A DNA stretch of 64,000 bases from Alisma plantago-aquatica (taxonomy: Eukaryota; Streptophyta; Magnoliopsida; Alismatales; Alismataceae): contig OY856412.1 of assembly GCA_963693085.1 (NCBI GenBank), positions 1,062,040,744 to 1,062,104,743 on the forward strand, written 5' to 3'. The translations under genes were made by a program, and so were the position numbers. A model generated the notes under the pieces. That model did no database searches, was not told the DNA's origin, and was given only the letters and a program-made list of their open reading frames with translations. Position 1 is the first letter of the stretch. Every line of letters begins with the position of its first letter. Shown piece by piece: positions 46,582 to 59,000 of this stretch.

Positions 46582-49200
46582 TGATACAATCATATTTTAA
46601 GGATTCATCTTATGTGTTATTGAACTTCAATCACATCTAAGCATGTTAGATTACATGTTATTTTCCTCAATATGCATATTTTTATCTAGTGCACTTGTGA
46701 CATTCTTTGTGTGTTTCTCAGGTACTTGGACCATGCTTGAATGTATGGGAGAGATGGAGGGTGATCCTAGGGTTCCTCCACCCATGGAGGATTCCAAAGA
46801 AGGCCTTAAAGCTCACATAACCTACCCTTAGTGGCCAGGAGTCAAGATAAAGCAAAGAGGCCCATGGATCATGAAGTTCAAAGATCAAAGTGCAAGCAAA
46901 GCCCCCGTCCCAAACATGGTGACCCAAAATGACCGTGCTCCAAACATCAAAAGTCATAGGTTGATGCAAGAAATTGACAAGATATAACAACCTCAGTAAA
47001 ATAGTTGTGCTATCCAGCACGGTCGTGCCAAGTATATCCCATAACAGGCATGCTAGACATCACAGTTGTGTTGCCAAAAATTAGAATAGGTGTATTGGAG
47101 AGAATGCCTAGTCACCCACCATAGTTGTACTACCCAGCATGGTCGTTCTACCTAGCCCCCACCACGGTTGTCCTGCCCAACACGACCGTGCTACTAGACA
47201 CCATTTCTCCACTTTCAACCTAACATTTTCCACTTCCCCGAAACTTTCATTCCCTCTAAGCACAGACATGCTACACCCTACCCACCATGGCCCTACATCC
47301 CAGCACGACTGTGTTACCATCAAAACCCTACATTTTTCAACACTATTCTACACATTTTTCTCCCACTTAACATGGTGTTTCCCTACCAAATATATAAAGC
47401 TAGGTGGCTATTGTAGCATAAGATTACACCCCCAAAACATTCATTTCTACCTCCATTGAGCATTTAAGGGCTCCCACCTACTCCCACCTCATTTCCACCT
47501 TCCTTCACCCTAAAATCTGAGTTTCATAGGGTTTTCACCATTTTCCACTACCCATTTCATGTCATCTTGCCACCAAGGAGGGAGGACTTCATGATCCATC
47601 TACTGGAGTTGAAGGAGAAGAGGTTCTTCCATGATCTCCATGGCTTTTCCTTCTTCTACCTCTTCTTTTGATCTTTTTTACACTATGAGTAGCTAAGCCC
47701 CTTGTGGTGGGTTTTTTATACCATATTGGGGTAATATAATTTGTAGACTCTATATTTTCATTTTGTGATGATTTCTTTCTACTTCAATCTTTTTTCCCAT
47801 TATTCTTCTTGTGGTTTCTGATTAAAATGTAAATTACTTGTTGTTTTATGCTTAAAACCACCTAGATCTAGGAGAAGATGTCATATGTGTGGCTTTTTTT
47901 AGATTAGCTCCTAGTTCCAACTAGTGGATCCCTAGCTATAACCCCATATTACCACACATATGACCCTTCTCTTACTCCTAGATGTGAGATCTAAGTAGCT
48001 AGTGTAGGAGTGTTTAATGTAATTGCCTAGAAGTTTTCTAAAATCTAGATGGTGAGTAATGTGAGATGCAATACCCTCACCTCTACTCCCGAGTCCTACC
48101 TTTGGTTCCCACTAACACTAAGGATTCCCATCCTAGAAACCTAGGTTAGTCAAATCCTATTGAAATATCACCTAAAACTTAATTCAATTGAGCCTCGTAA
48201 GGCTAGATAGAGTGTGCAAGGGTGTAGTTCCCCTTCACATGCTCTATTATATCCATGTCCAACTAATAGTTTAGGGTGATTCCATTGAATTTGGCTAGTT
48301 GTTTGGTTTTCCAATATAGAATGAATGGTTAGGTTTGCATGTTGTATCCTTCCCCAACTAGAACCCTAGTAACAACCCCAAATAGTTCACCTCCCCAAAA
48401 CTTGCTAAAAAACTCAAATGCTCTTTTATCTAGTTCATGCTAATTTTAGTTGCTTTCTTTAGTTGCTCCTTAGTTTATTGTCTTGCTTTGGATAGTTAGG
48501 TCTTGCTTGAGTAGTTAGGTATCTTTTGCACATGTTAGTGTTAGTCTTATTTGTTAGTGCTAATCTAGGTCTTCAATTGCTATAGGGACTAACTTGCCTT
48601 GCTAGTGTAATTTAGTTTTAGACTCTTGCTCTTGCTTATTGAGTTGCCTTCCTTTGTTAGATAGCATTAACTTGTTTAGGGTTAAAGTAGGGTTTTTCTT
48701 TTGTTTCTTATTTCCTTGCTTTCTTAATTGAACTTAGTGTAATCAAACTCAAATCAACCTCAAACCCTTTAAATGCTAATCTCTGCTTTGGGAACATAGC
48801 TAACATAACTAAGCTCCAGTTCCCCCTCTTTCACTATGGATTGACCCCTCACTTGCCACTTATTTATACTATAATATGGTCATGTGTGCTTGCGGGTGAT
48901 ATATTCTAGTCTATGTGGATTTGTTAGTACAAGGACATCTATAAATTTGAAAGATCCAAGTGTGTTTCATATGCCTAGTGTTGCATCTAGTAATAGTTCA
49001 ATTGATTAGTGTGTGAGATCACTGAGCAGTGTGTTTTTTCTACTTTCAATTAGGTGATCTATATTGTCTATTCCAAGTGCATTATTCTTCTCCAACTTCT
49101 CTAAGAACCCTTACCAACCAAGTGACACAGACAACCACATATCCACCTATCCACCTTCACTTCTATGCCTGCTTCATAGCAAGTCTACTGGCTCACATCC
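46582..49200 (+). mobile_element. Probable 3' LTR of a Tat/Athila-type gypsy
   Basis: Starts TGATACAATCATATTTTAAG after the purine-rich GTTTGAGGTGG. A TATA-like AAATATATAAAGC lies at about 47,389. Between 46,900 and 47,320 are words CACG(G/A)(C/T)CGTG and CAGCACGGTCGTG, echoing the nested CACTA hairpin. Right end not determined. Unusually long for an LTR, so other insertions may be included. No ORF of note. Confidence 0.5.
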
Positions 49201-51589
49201 AGTAAATTGGGGGACCCGCTTCTGATAACTTGCAATGCTCAGTGGGTGACCTAACACCACCACCGCACCACCACAGTCAACAGCCCAACACCACACACAT
49301 AAATTACCTAACTAGTGATTTCTAGTAGCTCCACCCCCATAATTGGGTTGGACAAATCATAAAGTCGGTCACCCAACTCTACTACATCAAGATCGTGGCC
49401 ATCCCCTTTATTCTCCTGACTCATAGAACTAGTCGGTTGACTGTTACCCCTTGTAGGAGACCATGATGTCATGCACTAGGAGAGGTGATCCTGACCACCT
49501 GTTTGGTGGTTTCTACTACATTGTGTGCAAAAACTCAACCCCTTCAGCTTTAAGGTAAATGGAAGGATAAAACAAAAGAAGAATCTCCCTCTTTAGGGAG
49601 TGGCAAACTGGGGATGATAGGGATATGCCAGATATGATAGAAGGATATGATTTCTATTCCACTGAGGTTAGATTATATGGCATTGTTGTTATTTAGTAGC
49701 TCATCCGGGAGATTGGCACTCGATGTGGGCCATATTCATGTCGGTCGCTACTTCTTCTTATGTGCCTAGGCAATCTTCACCATCGGATGGAACCTAGTGA
49801 GCTTGCCCGCCTATTGATCCCACCCACGTCATCCCTCTACCTAGTAAGTACAATGCCTCAGTCATGAATGAGTACAAATGGAAGTACAAGACCATGTAAG
49901 CACTTGGAGTGAATCTTATTCTATGAGTGTGTCCTATCACACTTAGGGCCCTTGGAATATGAGGGGGTGTGGAAACATTTCTATGTCGCTCTTGCATCAC
50001 TATCTTCCATTTTAAAGTGTGGTGAATCTTCAAAGGCTCACTATTGCGATCTTTATCAGTTATACGATACACTTTTACACCAACCATGAGTACAACTTCT
50101 CTTTCTACATGTTTAGAGAGGAACAATCCCTTTATGACACTGACCTCACCATTGTTATCCTAGATGTTGGCAAGGAATGGTTGTGATAGTGTGATTTGTA
50201 AAACACAACCACTACAACAAGAAGTTTTTTGTTGATAAATTTGGGTTGAAATCATTGACCAACTTGTAACCTTTCCAACTAGAATAAGGCATCCTTCATC
50301 CACAACTTGGTGATCTAATATATGAATTGAATAATTTCCCATATATATTTAGTCAAGGTGGTATGACCAATGTCGTTACCACCACTGATATATACTACAT
50401 ATGGAGCATTATGAATGATGAGTCATTCAACTGGGGAACGTCTCTTATTGATCATCTACACCTGCAATAGCGGCAATACACCAGTTCCCATTAATCTAGG
50501 GTGAAGTGACTAGAATGATCTTTTCTTATCTTGTCTACACCCACATGCACTCTATCTTTACTTTATGTTGTGTTGTAAGCATCATGAAATTTCTTGTTAA
50601 TTTTTTGATTTCCTAACTAAAATTGCATGTGAATGGCCTTTATCTAGTTGACCTAGAACTTAATCAATGATTATCATTCCATTGCATTAGCATCAATTCA
50701 TTATGTAACTTTTAAATGAAGTGTATCCACATGTAATATTGTTCATAACTATGTCATTTCTAGAACCTATTTTGTGTTCATAACTATACCATTTCTAGAA
50801 CAATTATGTTATATAAAGGTCTTAAATATTATTCATATGGGATTGAGGGGTATAAAATGCAACATATCTCTTAATGATTATCATAATTTATTTTGTAAAC
50901 GTTATTATTTTGCACGTTACAGGTCTAGTAAATTTGATTGTTAATATTGTTTCTTTGCTCTAAATTCTAATATATGATATGTGCGAGTTCATTCTTCTTA
51001 TACACTTGTTCCATCATTTTCTTACCTTGCCATTTTCTAAAAATAATCAAGAACCCAAAAAGATGTGTGAAACCCTAAGTTGGGAGTGGCACACCCCCTT
51101 CATTCTATCATGCACTTCACACCCCTTGGTCTAATAGGAGCTTACCATCAATAAAGAAAATATACTAATGTGCACACAGAAAGAAAAAAGAAATTGCAAT
51201 CAATTTAATCACATTAATAAAAATAATTGGGTAGAGGAGAGACTAAAAGTTCTTCTTACATACCGCATGCTCTCTATTATACCTTTGGAAAATTAGAAGA
51301 CCTCAAAAACATTTGCTTCACTTGTGAGTCATGTTCTTGTGCAAATATCAATTGAGTATGAGGAACTTTCTAAAGCATGAGTGATATTATGATTGTGACT
51401 TCGTAGGTTTTGTCATAGAATCATGTTTGTGAAAGTGAAGTCAAGACATGGAATGTGAAGTTATTTGCGTGATTTTAGAAAATCAGGGTTGTTTGGCCAT
51501 GTTTAGTGGTAGGGACTCAAGTGACATTACAAGAGAGATGATGCCAAGCTAGAAGTATGATTTGACATGTTTTTTTTGTTTCTATTTTA
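49201..51589 (+). other. Degenerate retroelement-like sequence
   Basis: Scattered phrases near 49,690-49,790 (ALDVGHIHVGRYFFLCA in one frame) resemble the gag-adjacent ORF of Athila-type elements, but stops are frequent and I would not rest on it. The minus-strand ORF at 49,794-50,126 has no recognised domain. The rest to 51,589 is AT-rich. Confidence 0.3.
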
Positions 51590-51640
51590 CTCGAGCATGA
51601 ACAACGTTTAAGTTTGGAGTTATGTGATGAAAGAATATGC
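51590..51640 (+). other. Second Tat/Athila-like polypurine tract and LTR start
   Basis: CGAGCATGAACAACGTTTAA GTTTGGAGTTATGTGATGAA has the same layout as 46,550-46,586 (short GA-rich phrase, TTTAAGTTTGG, then TGATG). It marks the 3' internal end of another element; the LTR would run from about 51,623. Confidence 0.55.
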
Positions 51641-52819
51641 ATCGCATGTTCATTCCATATTCTAGACTAGTTTTACTCATTTCAAACAGTTATTCCGTTT
51701 TTTCTTAGTTATGTTGCTTTACTGTAGTTCTTAAATAATAGGATTTTATTAGTAATCCTTGCTCGTAAGAAGGGAAAATTAATAACACCAACTCAAAATA
51801 ATTGTTGTATTTTGTCCCTGATTCCATATCTCAAGTTAAAATAAATTGGAGGACTAAAGGAAGTAAAATAGCATTTTTGGTAGGCCAGTCATGCGACTGG
51901 GTTCTCAAGTCAGCTATTTGGACCTACCAGTCAAAGGATCCTCACAACTACAAGCGAGTGACCCGGCCCACCTTGCCATTGGATAGTCAAAATTAAATGT
52001 TTCAATTGCAAAAACCGTAATGATTTTTTGCGGCCCTCCAGTAGGCTGACTCGGTAGTTTTTGGCGACCCTCCAGTAGGCTGACTCACCCAACAAGTCAC
52101 CCGACTCTCCTATAGAACATCACTTACAAGAGAAGGTAAGTCGTTGGTTCACCCTTGGTTTGGAAGAACCAAAATGTCTGTAGGAGGCTTACTGGAATGT
52201 ACTCAATCCTAGACATATGAGTTGACCATTCTTCTAAGCCCCTAGTTGACTATGTAATTATCCAATCTCCTTCTTTCTCTCTTGTTGCCCCTTCTTCATA
52301 TAGATACCTTTTAGTATGCATAATTGTCTAATCTGTGGTAGATTAGACCAATATTTTAACTCTAATTGACTTATTAGTATCCCTTAAACTTGAAACCTTA
52401 GGATTTGTTAAACCTAATTATGGAATCATGGGAAAGTCGTGAATGATAATACTAAACTATGGTACCGATCACAACTAAATACCCTGGCATCCCAAACACG
52501 GGTATGTGGGTAGTCCTGTAGTGGGACTGAGTCGTCCCCTACCTCTGGCATCCCCACGGCCGTGAGATGGGTTCAACACGGTGGATTCCACTGGTCCTTC
52601 CTCGTGGTACACTCGCTGGTTCATCATGATTTTTCCGCCACCCAAATCCTCTTTGACTGTCGTCTCTTCCGATATATTACTCATGTTGAACGCTACCCAA
52701 ACATCAAAATGCCCAAATCACAATTCTTCTCCTCTACGGCTACCACTCCCAGAGAGCATGAACCCTAGCCACATGTTATACTACAACATTCAAACAACCT
52801 AGTAACCATTGTAATCACC
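51641..52819. other. Putative LTR continuation, unassigned
   Basis: No domain seen. The ORFs at 52,475-52,802 (both strands) overlap and look incidental. The stretch at 52,440-52,790 has leader-like composition and ends at the Reina-like LTR copy. Confidence 0.3.
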
Positions 52820-52958
52820 TGATAGGTTCACCATCCTACTTGGGAATAACCTACTGGCCCTTAAGGCCCTATGTTTGTATGGTCCAATAGGACACTCTTT
52901 ATCTTTTGGGCATGACAGGTCTGCAACGTTTGCTGTGCAAGTCAAGCTACCTTCAGCC
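52820..52958 (+). mobile_element. Reina-like LTR fragment, second copy
   Basis: TGATAGGTTCACCATCCTAC onward to CTACCTTCAGCC matches the minus strand of 24,207-24,340 with about 85-90% identity by eye. It breaks exactly where the copia LTR begins. Confidence 0.85.
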
Positions 52959-53221
52959 TGTGAGAAAATGAGCTTGCCTCGTTTCTTTAATTTCACTATA
53001 TTTCAATTACATGATACAAGTATCTATTTATAGAAAGATAAATACAAAGAGATGTACACGTGAGCTAACTAATCAGTTGTCTAGATCTTATAATGGTGGA
53101 TCTATAACTGAGACCTCCATACGTGGAGTTTGTTGCTTGACTCCGTCATTTGCTGTGTGCTGGCCAATATTTCCTGGAATGCTGGGGTTGTGCCGTACTG
53201 CAGTGGCTGTTTGGTCTAATA
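52959..53221 (-). mobile_element. 3' LTR of Ale/Retrofit-like copia, ~263 bp
   Basis: On the minus strand the LTR starts TATTAGACCAAACAG (probably mutated from TGTTAG) after polypurine tract GCGGGGGG (53,222-53,229). It ends CTCATTTTCTCACA. It has a TATA-like CTATAAATAGATAC at about 53,030. It interrupts the Reina-like LTR. Confidence 0.75.
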
Positions 53222-53229
53222 CCCCCCGC

Positions 53230-54935
53230 AAGAAAGACCTTCGCTAGGCTGTAGGAGAAGCTTGTGACGAATGAATTCAAAACGGGAATTTGGTAGTGCT
53301 TTGGTCATGACATCTGCAAGTTGATCCTTCATAGAGATATATTTAACTTGAAGATTTCCTTTAGCAACATGATCACGTATGAAATGGAAATCGATTCCGA
53401 TGTGCTTAGTGCGAGCACGAAAAATGGGATTGGTTGTGAGATATGTTGCGCCAATATTGTCACACCAAAGTATAGGTGGGTGGATAAGGGGTTGTTGCAA
53501 TTCCTTTAGCAGTGCGTGAAGCCAAAGTATCTCAACTGTGGTGTTTGCTAGTGCCCGATATTCCGATTCAGTTGATGAGAGGGATACGGTTTGTTGTTTA
53601 CAAGCTGAGCAAGAAATAAGGTTAGGACTAAGATAAATAGAAAAACCCCCAGAGGATTTTCTATCATCTAGACACCCAGCCCAATCAGCATCAGAAAAAG
53701 AATGCAATATAAGGGATGAAGATGATGTAATGGACAACGAGTGAGAAATGGTGTGCTTTAAGTAACGAAGAATGTGTTTGACGACAACCCAATGTTCATC
53801 TGTCGGTTGGAACATGTATTGAAAAACTTTATTCATAGCAAACGAGATGTCCGGTCAGGTTAGTGTAAGATATTGAAGCGGTCCCACAATTTGACGATAC
53901 AGAGTAGGGTCATGAAGGGGGGTACGTGTTTTGACAAGCTTGGTAGTTGAACACATCGGAGTGGATATGGGTTTAGCATCAAGCATGTTGCTACGCCAGA
54001 GGAGATCCATGATGTATTTGCGTTGCGATAGTAGAATACCATTTTGTATTGTGGATACTTCAATGCCTAAAAAATAATGGAGTGGACCTAGTGCCTTGAC
54101 TGGAAAATGTGTACTGAGGTAATGGGTGAGATGAGCAAGGTTGGTATGGTGGTTGTTGGTGATGATAATGTCATCAACATAGACAAGGGCATAGATAATT
54201 TTGGTGGCATGGCTGTAGATGAAGAGATATGTGTTCGTTTTAGAAGAATGAAAACCATAAGTATGGAGTGCATGACTAAGTTTAGAGGACCATGCACGGG
54301 GAGACTGTTTGAGGCCATAAATGGACTTCTGTAGATGGCAAACATGGTGGGGATGGTTGGCATCAATGAAACCCGGTGGCTGAGCCATGAACACATCTTT
54401 AGTGAGGTCGCCATGCAGAAATGCATTATTGATGTCTAATTGGTGGATTGGCCAGTTGTGGGAAACAACTAGTGCAAGGATAACTCGAATGGTAGTAGGT
54501 TTAATAACCGGGCTAAATGTTTCAGTATAGTCTAAGCCTTTTTTTTGGTGATACCCTTTTGCGACAAGCCAGGCTTTGTGCCGTGCGAGAGAGCTGTCTG
54601 CATTAAATTTGTTGCAAAAAATCCATTTACAGCTGAGGACGTTCATATGAGGTTGTCGAGGCACTAGTGTCCAGGTACCATTGGTTAATAGAGCATTGAG
54701 TTTGGCAGTCATGGCCTGACGCCAATGAGGATGGCGTTGAGCTTCGGTGACGGTAGTTGGTACTGGGTGATATTGAAGGACATAAGCAGTGGGAAGGGCA
54801 TGGCGTGAGGTTTTTTGCTGTTTGGTTGGTGGAAGCCCGGCTAAGCGTCAATAGTTGATGGGGGTCATATTGCGTAATTGCATGGCAGTTGTGTTGACAT
54901 GTGGAACGGTAGGCACAGTGGTAGTGGGATGGGGG
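53230..54935 (-). pseudogene. Ty1/copia RT-RNase H (Ale/Retrofit-like), 5' truncated
   Basis: One frame from about 54,790 to 53,220 with a single in-frame TGA at 53,855 (in family wording LTRPDI). RT motifs are NGTWTLVPRQPHMNVLSCKW, ARHKAWLVAKGYHQKKGLDY, ETFSPVIKPTTIR, QLDINNAFLHGDL, KSIYGLKQSPRAW and ALVYVDDIIIT (the YVDD box is intact, near 54,175). RNase H motifs are SFSDADWAGCLDDRKSSGGF, VSLSSTESEYRALA, WCDNIGA, RTKHIGIDFHFIRD and QLADVMTKAL. Gag, protease and integrase are missing: the element is cut at about 54,940 by a CACTA-like end. Little decay apart from the stop suggests relatively recent insertion. Confidence 0.95.
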
Positions 54936-54939
54936 ACGC

Positions 54940-55340
54940 GACTACTAAAAAATTGTTCTTGTGTGACGTTTTACAACGTCACCTTTCACACAAAAGATTA
55001 TGCAACTGAGTGTTTTGGCTTAAATGTATGTCATCTTTTAGACGTAATCTATACCATATGTTAGCTTTTTAGAATGTCGTCATCTATTCTCAAATTTTCA
55101 ACAAGTCAGGAGTGGCAATAGGTGACGTAGTAGAATGTCACCTAGAAAAAATAATTGCATCCAACGATGCCACATACATATAAAAGATGGCAATAAATGC
55201 AATCATCTTATCGATAAAATATGATAGCTTTGTATGTCATCTAAATACAAGAATAGAAGATGATGACATGAAACATCACCTTTTTCTGGAATACAATCTG
55301 TCACCAAGCTGACATTTTTCATTTGGCGTTACAAAATAAT
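54940..55340 (+). mobile_element. CACTA-like terminus with TGACG sub-terminal repeats
   Basis: Begins near ACTACTAAAAAATTGTTCTT and contains repeated words GTGACG, CGTCACC, ATGTCATC and TGTCACC in both orientations over ~400 bp. Layout resembles a CACTA end. The opposite end was not found. Confidence 0.5.
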
Positions 55341-56337
55341 TCCTTCATTACACTGCACAACAAATAAGTGTACATCTATGTTCTGTTCGTTGTATAGTCC
55401 TAATAACACAGCACAACATAAAAAGTAAACAATACAGGAAAATGAGTACTCGAAAAACATTAGAACCAATTTTAATTATCTGAATATCTCATTATATTAT
55501 ATGCAATAATGATGTACAAGATCAATAGGTTCATCCGTACATTCAATTCTATAACAAATTCATCATACATGTGGTCTTTCGCTGATCATTCTAGCCTAAG
55601 TTTTGCTGCAACTCAATTACAAATGCTACATGGGAAGTTGTCTTCCAACTCCAGACAAACTTGCACTTGAGCCAAACCCAGAGCCAGTACGAGAACAATG
55701 TATTACCCCTCTCTCTGTAACCACCTCAATCTCTTTCAAGCCATTCTATTGCAGAAGCAAACAAGAACGGGCAACAGAATTCATTAGCTTGTTACGTATA
55801 TAAGCAAAGGCTAACAACAACACATCGCCTCATCGTCATCAGTCTCATAATCTAAACAGGTGCAATAATGGCTTAGCCTTTGTCAGAGTGAATGTCATTC
55901 ACAGGAACCTTGCTGTCGGTGATGAGTCATACACAGAAACCGAAGATTTAAGCGTCCGATGTTGTGGCTATGGAAGGCCCCCCTCCATGCTCTGGACTGC
56001 CTTTGTAGACTCAAAACTGGAATCTTAAGAGCAAAAGTAGATGACCATAACAAGAAGGTGTGTCTTGCATTTGTCAGTAGTCTGGGATTCATGCTTGCAT
56101 TTACAACTCTTCGTCTCTTCCTGCCGGTCCATCTCCCAACTGTGATATCAAATAGAACACCAAGGCCACCTACAGATGGCTACAGCAGCAGCAGCAAGAG
56201 CCTCGCTAGTTAGCTCTACCAAGTCTCTTGCTCCCGTACAACAGAAGCAGACACAGGAGTAACAATGGCTGGATCCAAGGCTTCCCTACAGCTCTGGCGG
56301 TGCTTCTCGTGCACCATGTGGATGAACTTTGTGGCCG
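55341..56337. other. Unassigned sequence next to gene fragments
   Basis: No domain in ORFs at 55,603-55,803 or 55,959-56,213 (+). On the minus strand the text after the MYB-CC exon continues without recognisable motifs. Confidence 0.3.
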
Positions 56338-57057
56338 TCCTGTAGTGAGGGGAAGTTCTCCACTGACAAGGTTTGGCAGGCTTTCTCTAAGATGGTCTGC
56401 ATATACTTTCCTTGCACTTCAATCCTTATTTGCATGTGTTTTTGTACCTGGATGGCAGTAAGTAAAGTAATATATAAAAAGGATGCATGCAATTAATGAA
56501 TTACTTGCTAAGTACGTTCATAACTAGATTATTCTCAGTTCTCTTTTCTAATATCATAAGCAAATACTTTAACTGTTCATGCAATCTCCTTTGCACTTCC
56601 ATCTGCATCCGAAGGGCTTCTGCAATGTGGTAGTTTCTGCTAAACATTTACAAAAGGCATTTTATTTTGATTAGTACATTCCTAACAAATCTCTAACCCA
56701 AGAGATCAAAAGCAGTGCACGTGACAGTTCATGTTTTGGCAGCATAGTAAGTTCAAATTGACAAGAAATTGCAGCACGTTTTGGTGTGCTTCTTTTCCCA
56801 ATACTTACTCAGATGAGTTTCTAGCCATGACCCCAAAAGATGAAGTAGCATTCCTTTACATATCTAACGCTGTTGCAGGTGATAAAGAGCATCAATGAAA
56901 AAAGAACAAGAAAATTCGCTCAAGGCCATGGGATATATGCACCTGTACAAGTACAAGACAATTAAGAGTAAGCTAATAACCCACCTCTCTGGTGATCTCC
57001 ATCCTTCACCGAGTGGTCATTGAATTCCTTGTGAGGTTGTTTCCCAAGTCCGAATTT
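56338..57057 (-). pseudogene. MYB-CC (PHR1-like) transcription factor fragment, four exons
   Basis: Exons with splice signals, minus strand. 57,057-56,986 (acceptor TTTATAG) reads KFGLGKQPHKEFNDHSVKDG, the stretch after the MYB repeat. 56,870-56,808 (acceptor CAACAG, donor GTAAGT) reads ALDM, stop, RNATSSFGVMARNSSE. About 56,643-56,578 reads IAEALRMQMEVQRRLHEQL. 56,447-56,338 (acceptor ATCCAG) reads VQKHMQIRIEVQGKYMQTIL then EKACQTLS. The last two form the coiled coil (LHEQLE..VQ..LQLRIEAQGKY) that defines the MYB-CC family, nuclear regulators that include phosphate-starvation factors. The MYB DNA-binding exon is absent upstream and a stop replaces Gln in the second block. Introns are retained, so it is a DNA-level copy. 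Confidence 0.85.
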
Positions 57058-57598
57058 CTATAAATAGAAATGAAGAGTAAGAGTGATTTTTGTAAGAAAG
57101 TCAGCTAGGACATGTTGTTGCATACGTCCTTGATGTCAACGTCCGGCTGGCCAACCCAGTGGCAGCTGCTAAAAAGATTGAATTGATAGGCAGGTTCAGA
57201 ATTTAGCAGGTCTTTGCCAAAAGATTGAACGAGTTTCTAAATGCTGAAAACACGTATCTCAAACAATCAACTTTCAATCCCAAACTTTGCTGATATCAGA
57301 AGTAAGGAAATAGAAGTTTGGTATTCAATGGTGCTTCCTAAAAGCACTACAAAAACAAACTCCAAAACAAAGAGAAAGTGGATATTCCTTAAATCATTGC
57401 GTTCAAAAACTATATATGCGATAGATTATTTAAAGCTATTGGCAGACAATCAATCCCTGATACTAGAGATTCCTTCTTCATTGCATTCAAAAAATCCATT
57501 ATACGATCAATCTTCCTTCCAGCAGAAGTGGAAACGACCAAACGTACGGTGAATCAAGCCTATAAAACAACATATCCTTCACAATATAACTGTTCTAC

Positions 57599-58300
57599 CT
57601 ATGCAAGATACCCCGCCCTAACATTGCAGTCCCATCTGTAGTAAATATGGACACAATTTTGTTTAACTGGCTGATTTAGAGTGCTCGAGGTTACCTGGCC
57701 ATCATTCAGCTGCTCATGATTGTCGTTGTTGTCATTTCTGACATGCCCCAACTGGTTGTCTATGGTGATATAGAGCTGGTTGGTGTGGTAGTCGCCGATC
57801 CCGGTGAGCACAAAGCCAAGGATGCTTATTGTTCTAAACAAGTAGCCATCCGTGGACATAAATGCCATGACCAGGCAGGTAGCGGACAGAAAGAAGCCCA
57901 TCACCAACATGATGGTATTGGCTAACTTCACCGCGCCCAAGAGGAGACACAAGATGGCGATCGAGTAGCCATAGATGCATGTGAAGATCAAAGATTGGAA
58001 AGCAAAAGGAGAGGCAAGTTGTTAGCTAACTCGAATCGATTACCAAGCTATGAGAGTATCTGGCACACAATCAGGACATTTGCTTCAGAAAATAGGCTGT
58101 GATTTGAAACAAAAAATGTGTCGGGTGGGATCTAGTTGCTTACACTCCAGTAATGCTTCTTGGTTATGTCATAGCCACCTCTGTATTTCCTAAGTTGTCC
58201 AGAGGGTCGACCTGCACTGTTTTTTCAGACTTTGTTCATCCATGGTGGAGTTGCCTAGCTGGGTCAATCTCCTCCCTGATATCGCAAAGAAGAATCAGAG
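57599..58300 (-). pseudogene. Membrane-protein exon fragment, possibly YIP1-like
   Basis: The ORF from 57,991 has IYGYS-type text (FTCIYGYSIAILCLLLGAVK) then two more hydrophobic segments (IMLVMGFFLSATCLVMAFMS; RTISILGFVLTGIG), three potential membrane spans in ~70 residues. A possible upstream exon near 58,140-58,210 reads LRKYRGGYDITKKHYW. The 'xYGYS' motif and following hydrophobic pattern recall YIP1-family Golgi proteins, but I would not insist. Downstream text is hydrophilic and ends at 57,599. Confidence 0.4.
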
Positions 58301-58666
58301 TAAGATACAGAGAGAGATCCACGTGTGTTGTGAAATTGCAACAAGTATAAGCCAATAATTATGTGATCTGATTCTAATTAAAAAAAATTAAGTTTGCCTA
58401 ATGGTAATCTAATATATAGCTACATAACCATGAAAAAAAAGTAGTTTTTTTTTCAAATTTCCAAGGTAAGCAATCACACTCCGTACTCACCTCATGGTGT
58501 TTTAGGAATAGACGACACTGTAAGCATAGCAGTACTACTATTGCTCCTTCCCAAGATTAGAAAGACCATCTCGACCTCGAATCAGATGCTGAAGCTGCAA
58601 CATGAAGGTTAAACTTGGATATCACTTCAAAGCTCTAGGGAAGGCTGAAAAGACCTGCAAATTAAG

Positions 58667-59000
58667 TGGGGAACCTGACGTTCTTGGAAAAGGCAGCCAC
58701 AGACTCACCAAATGCTATGATCTTGTGTTGCAGAGCCATGACCATACCTGCAAGTTAAATTAAAATATAATTAGATACATGCACATTATTTATCACATAT
58801 CCATTAGACTAATTCTACTGGAGTAGTAATTAAAGGCAGCAACTTAATATAGTAATTTGAGCGTATCTCTATGGTGAATGTTAGATGATAACACACATAT
58901 GACTTACCCAAGCTGAACATGGCCATCATGAGTCCTGCGTCGGGGAGAATAGAGATGAATCTCTTGAATTCATTTCGTACCCAATAGAAGCCTGCCATAA
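58667..59000 (-). pseudogene. PIN auxin-efflux-carrier fragment, two exons
   Basis: The upstream exon (about 59,000-58,907) ends FISILPDAGLMMAMFSLG directly at donor GTAAGTC. The downstream exon (58,747 to about 58,667, acceptor TTGCAG) reads MVMALQHKIIAFGESVAAF, then SKNVRF. These match the PIN C-terminal region (ISILSDAGLGMAMFSLG / LFMALQPKIIACG..VATFAMAVRF), the plasma-membrane or ER auxin transporter, and the exon junction falls at the same place as in PIN genes as I recall. Reading fails after VRF. Rest of the gene absent. Confidence 0.75.
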
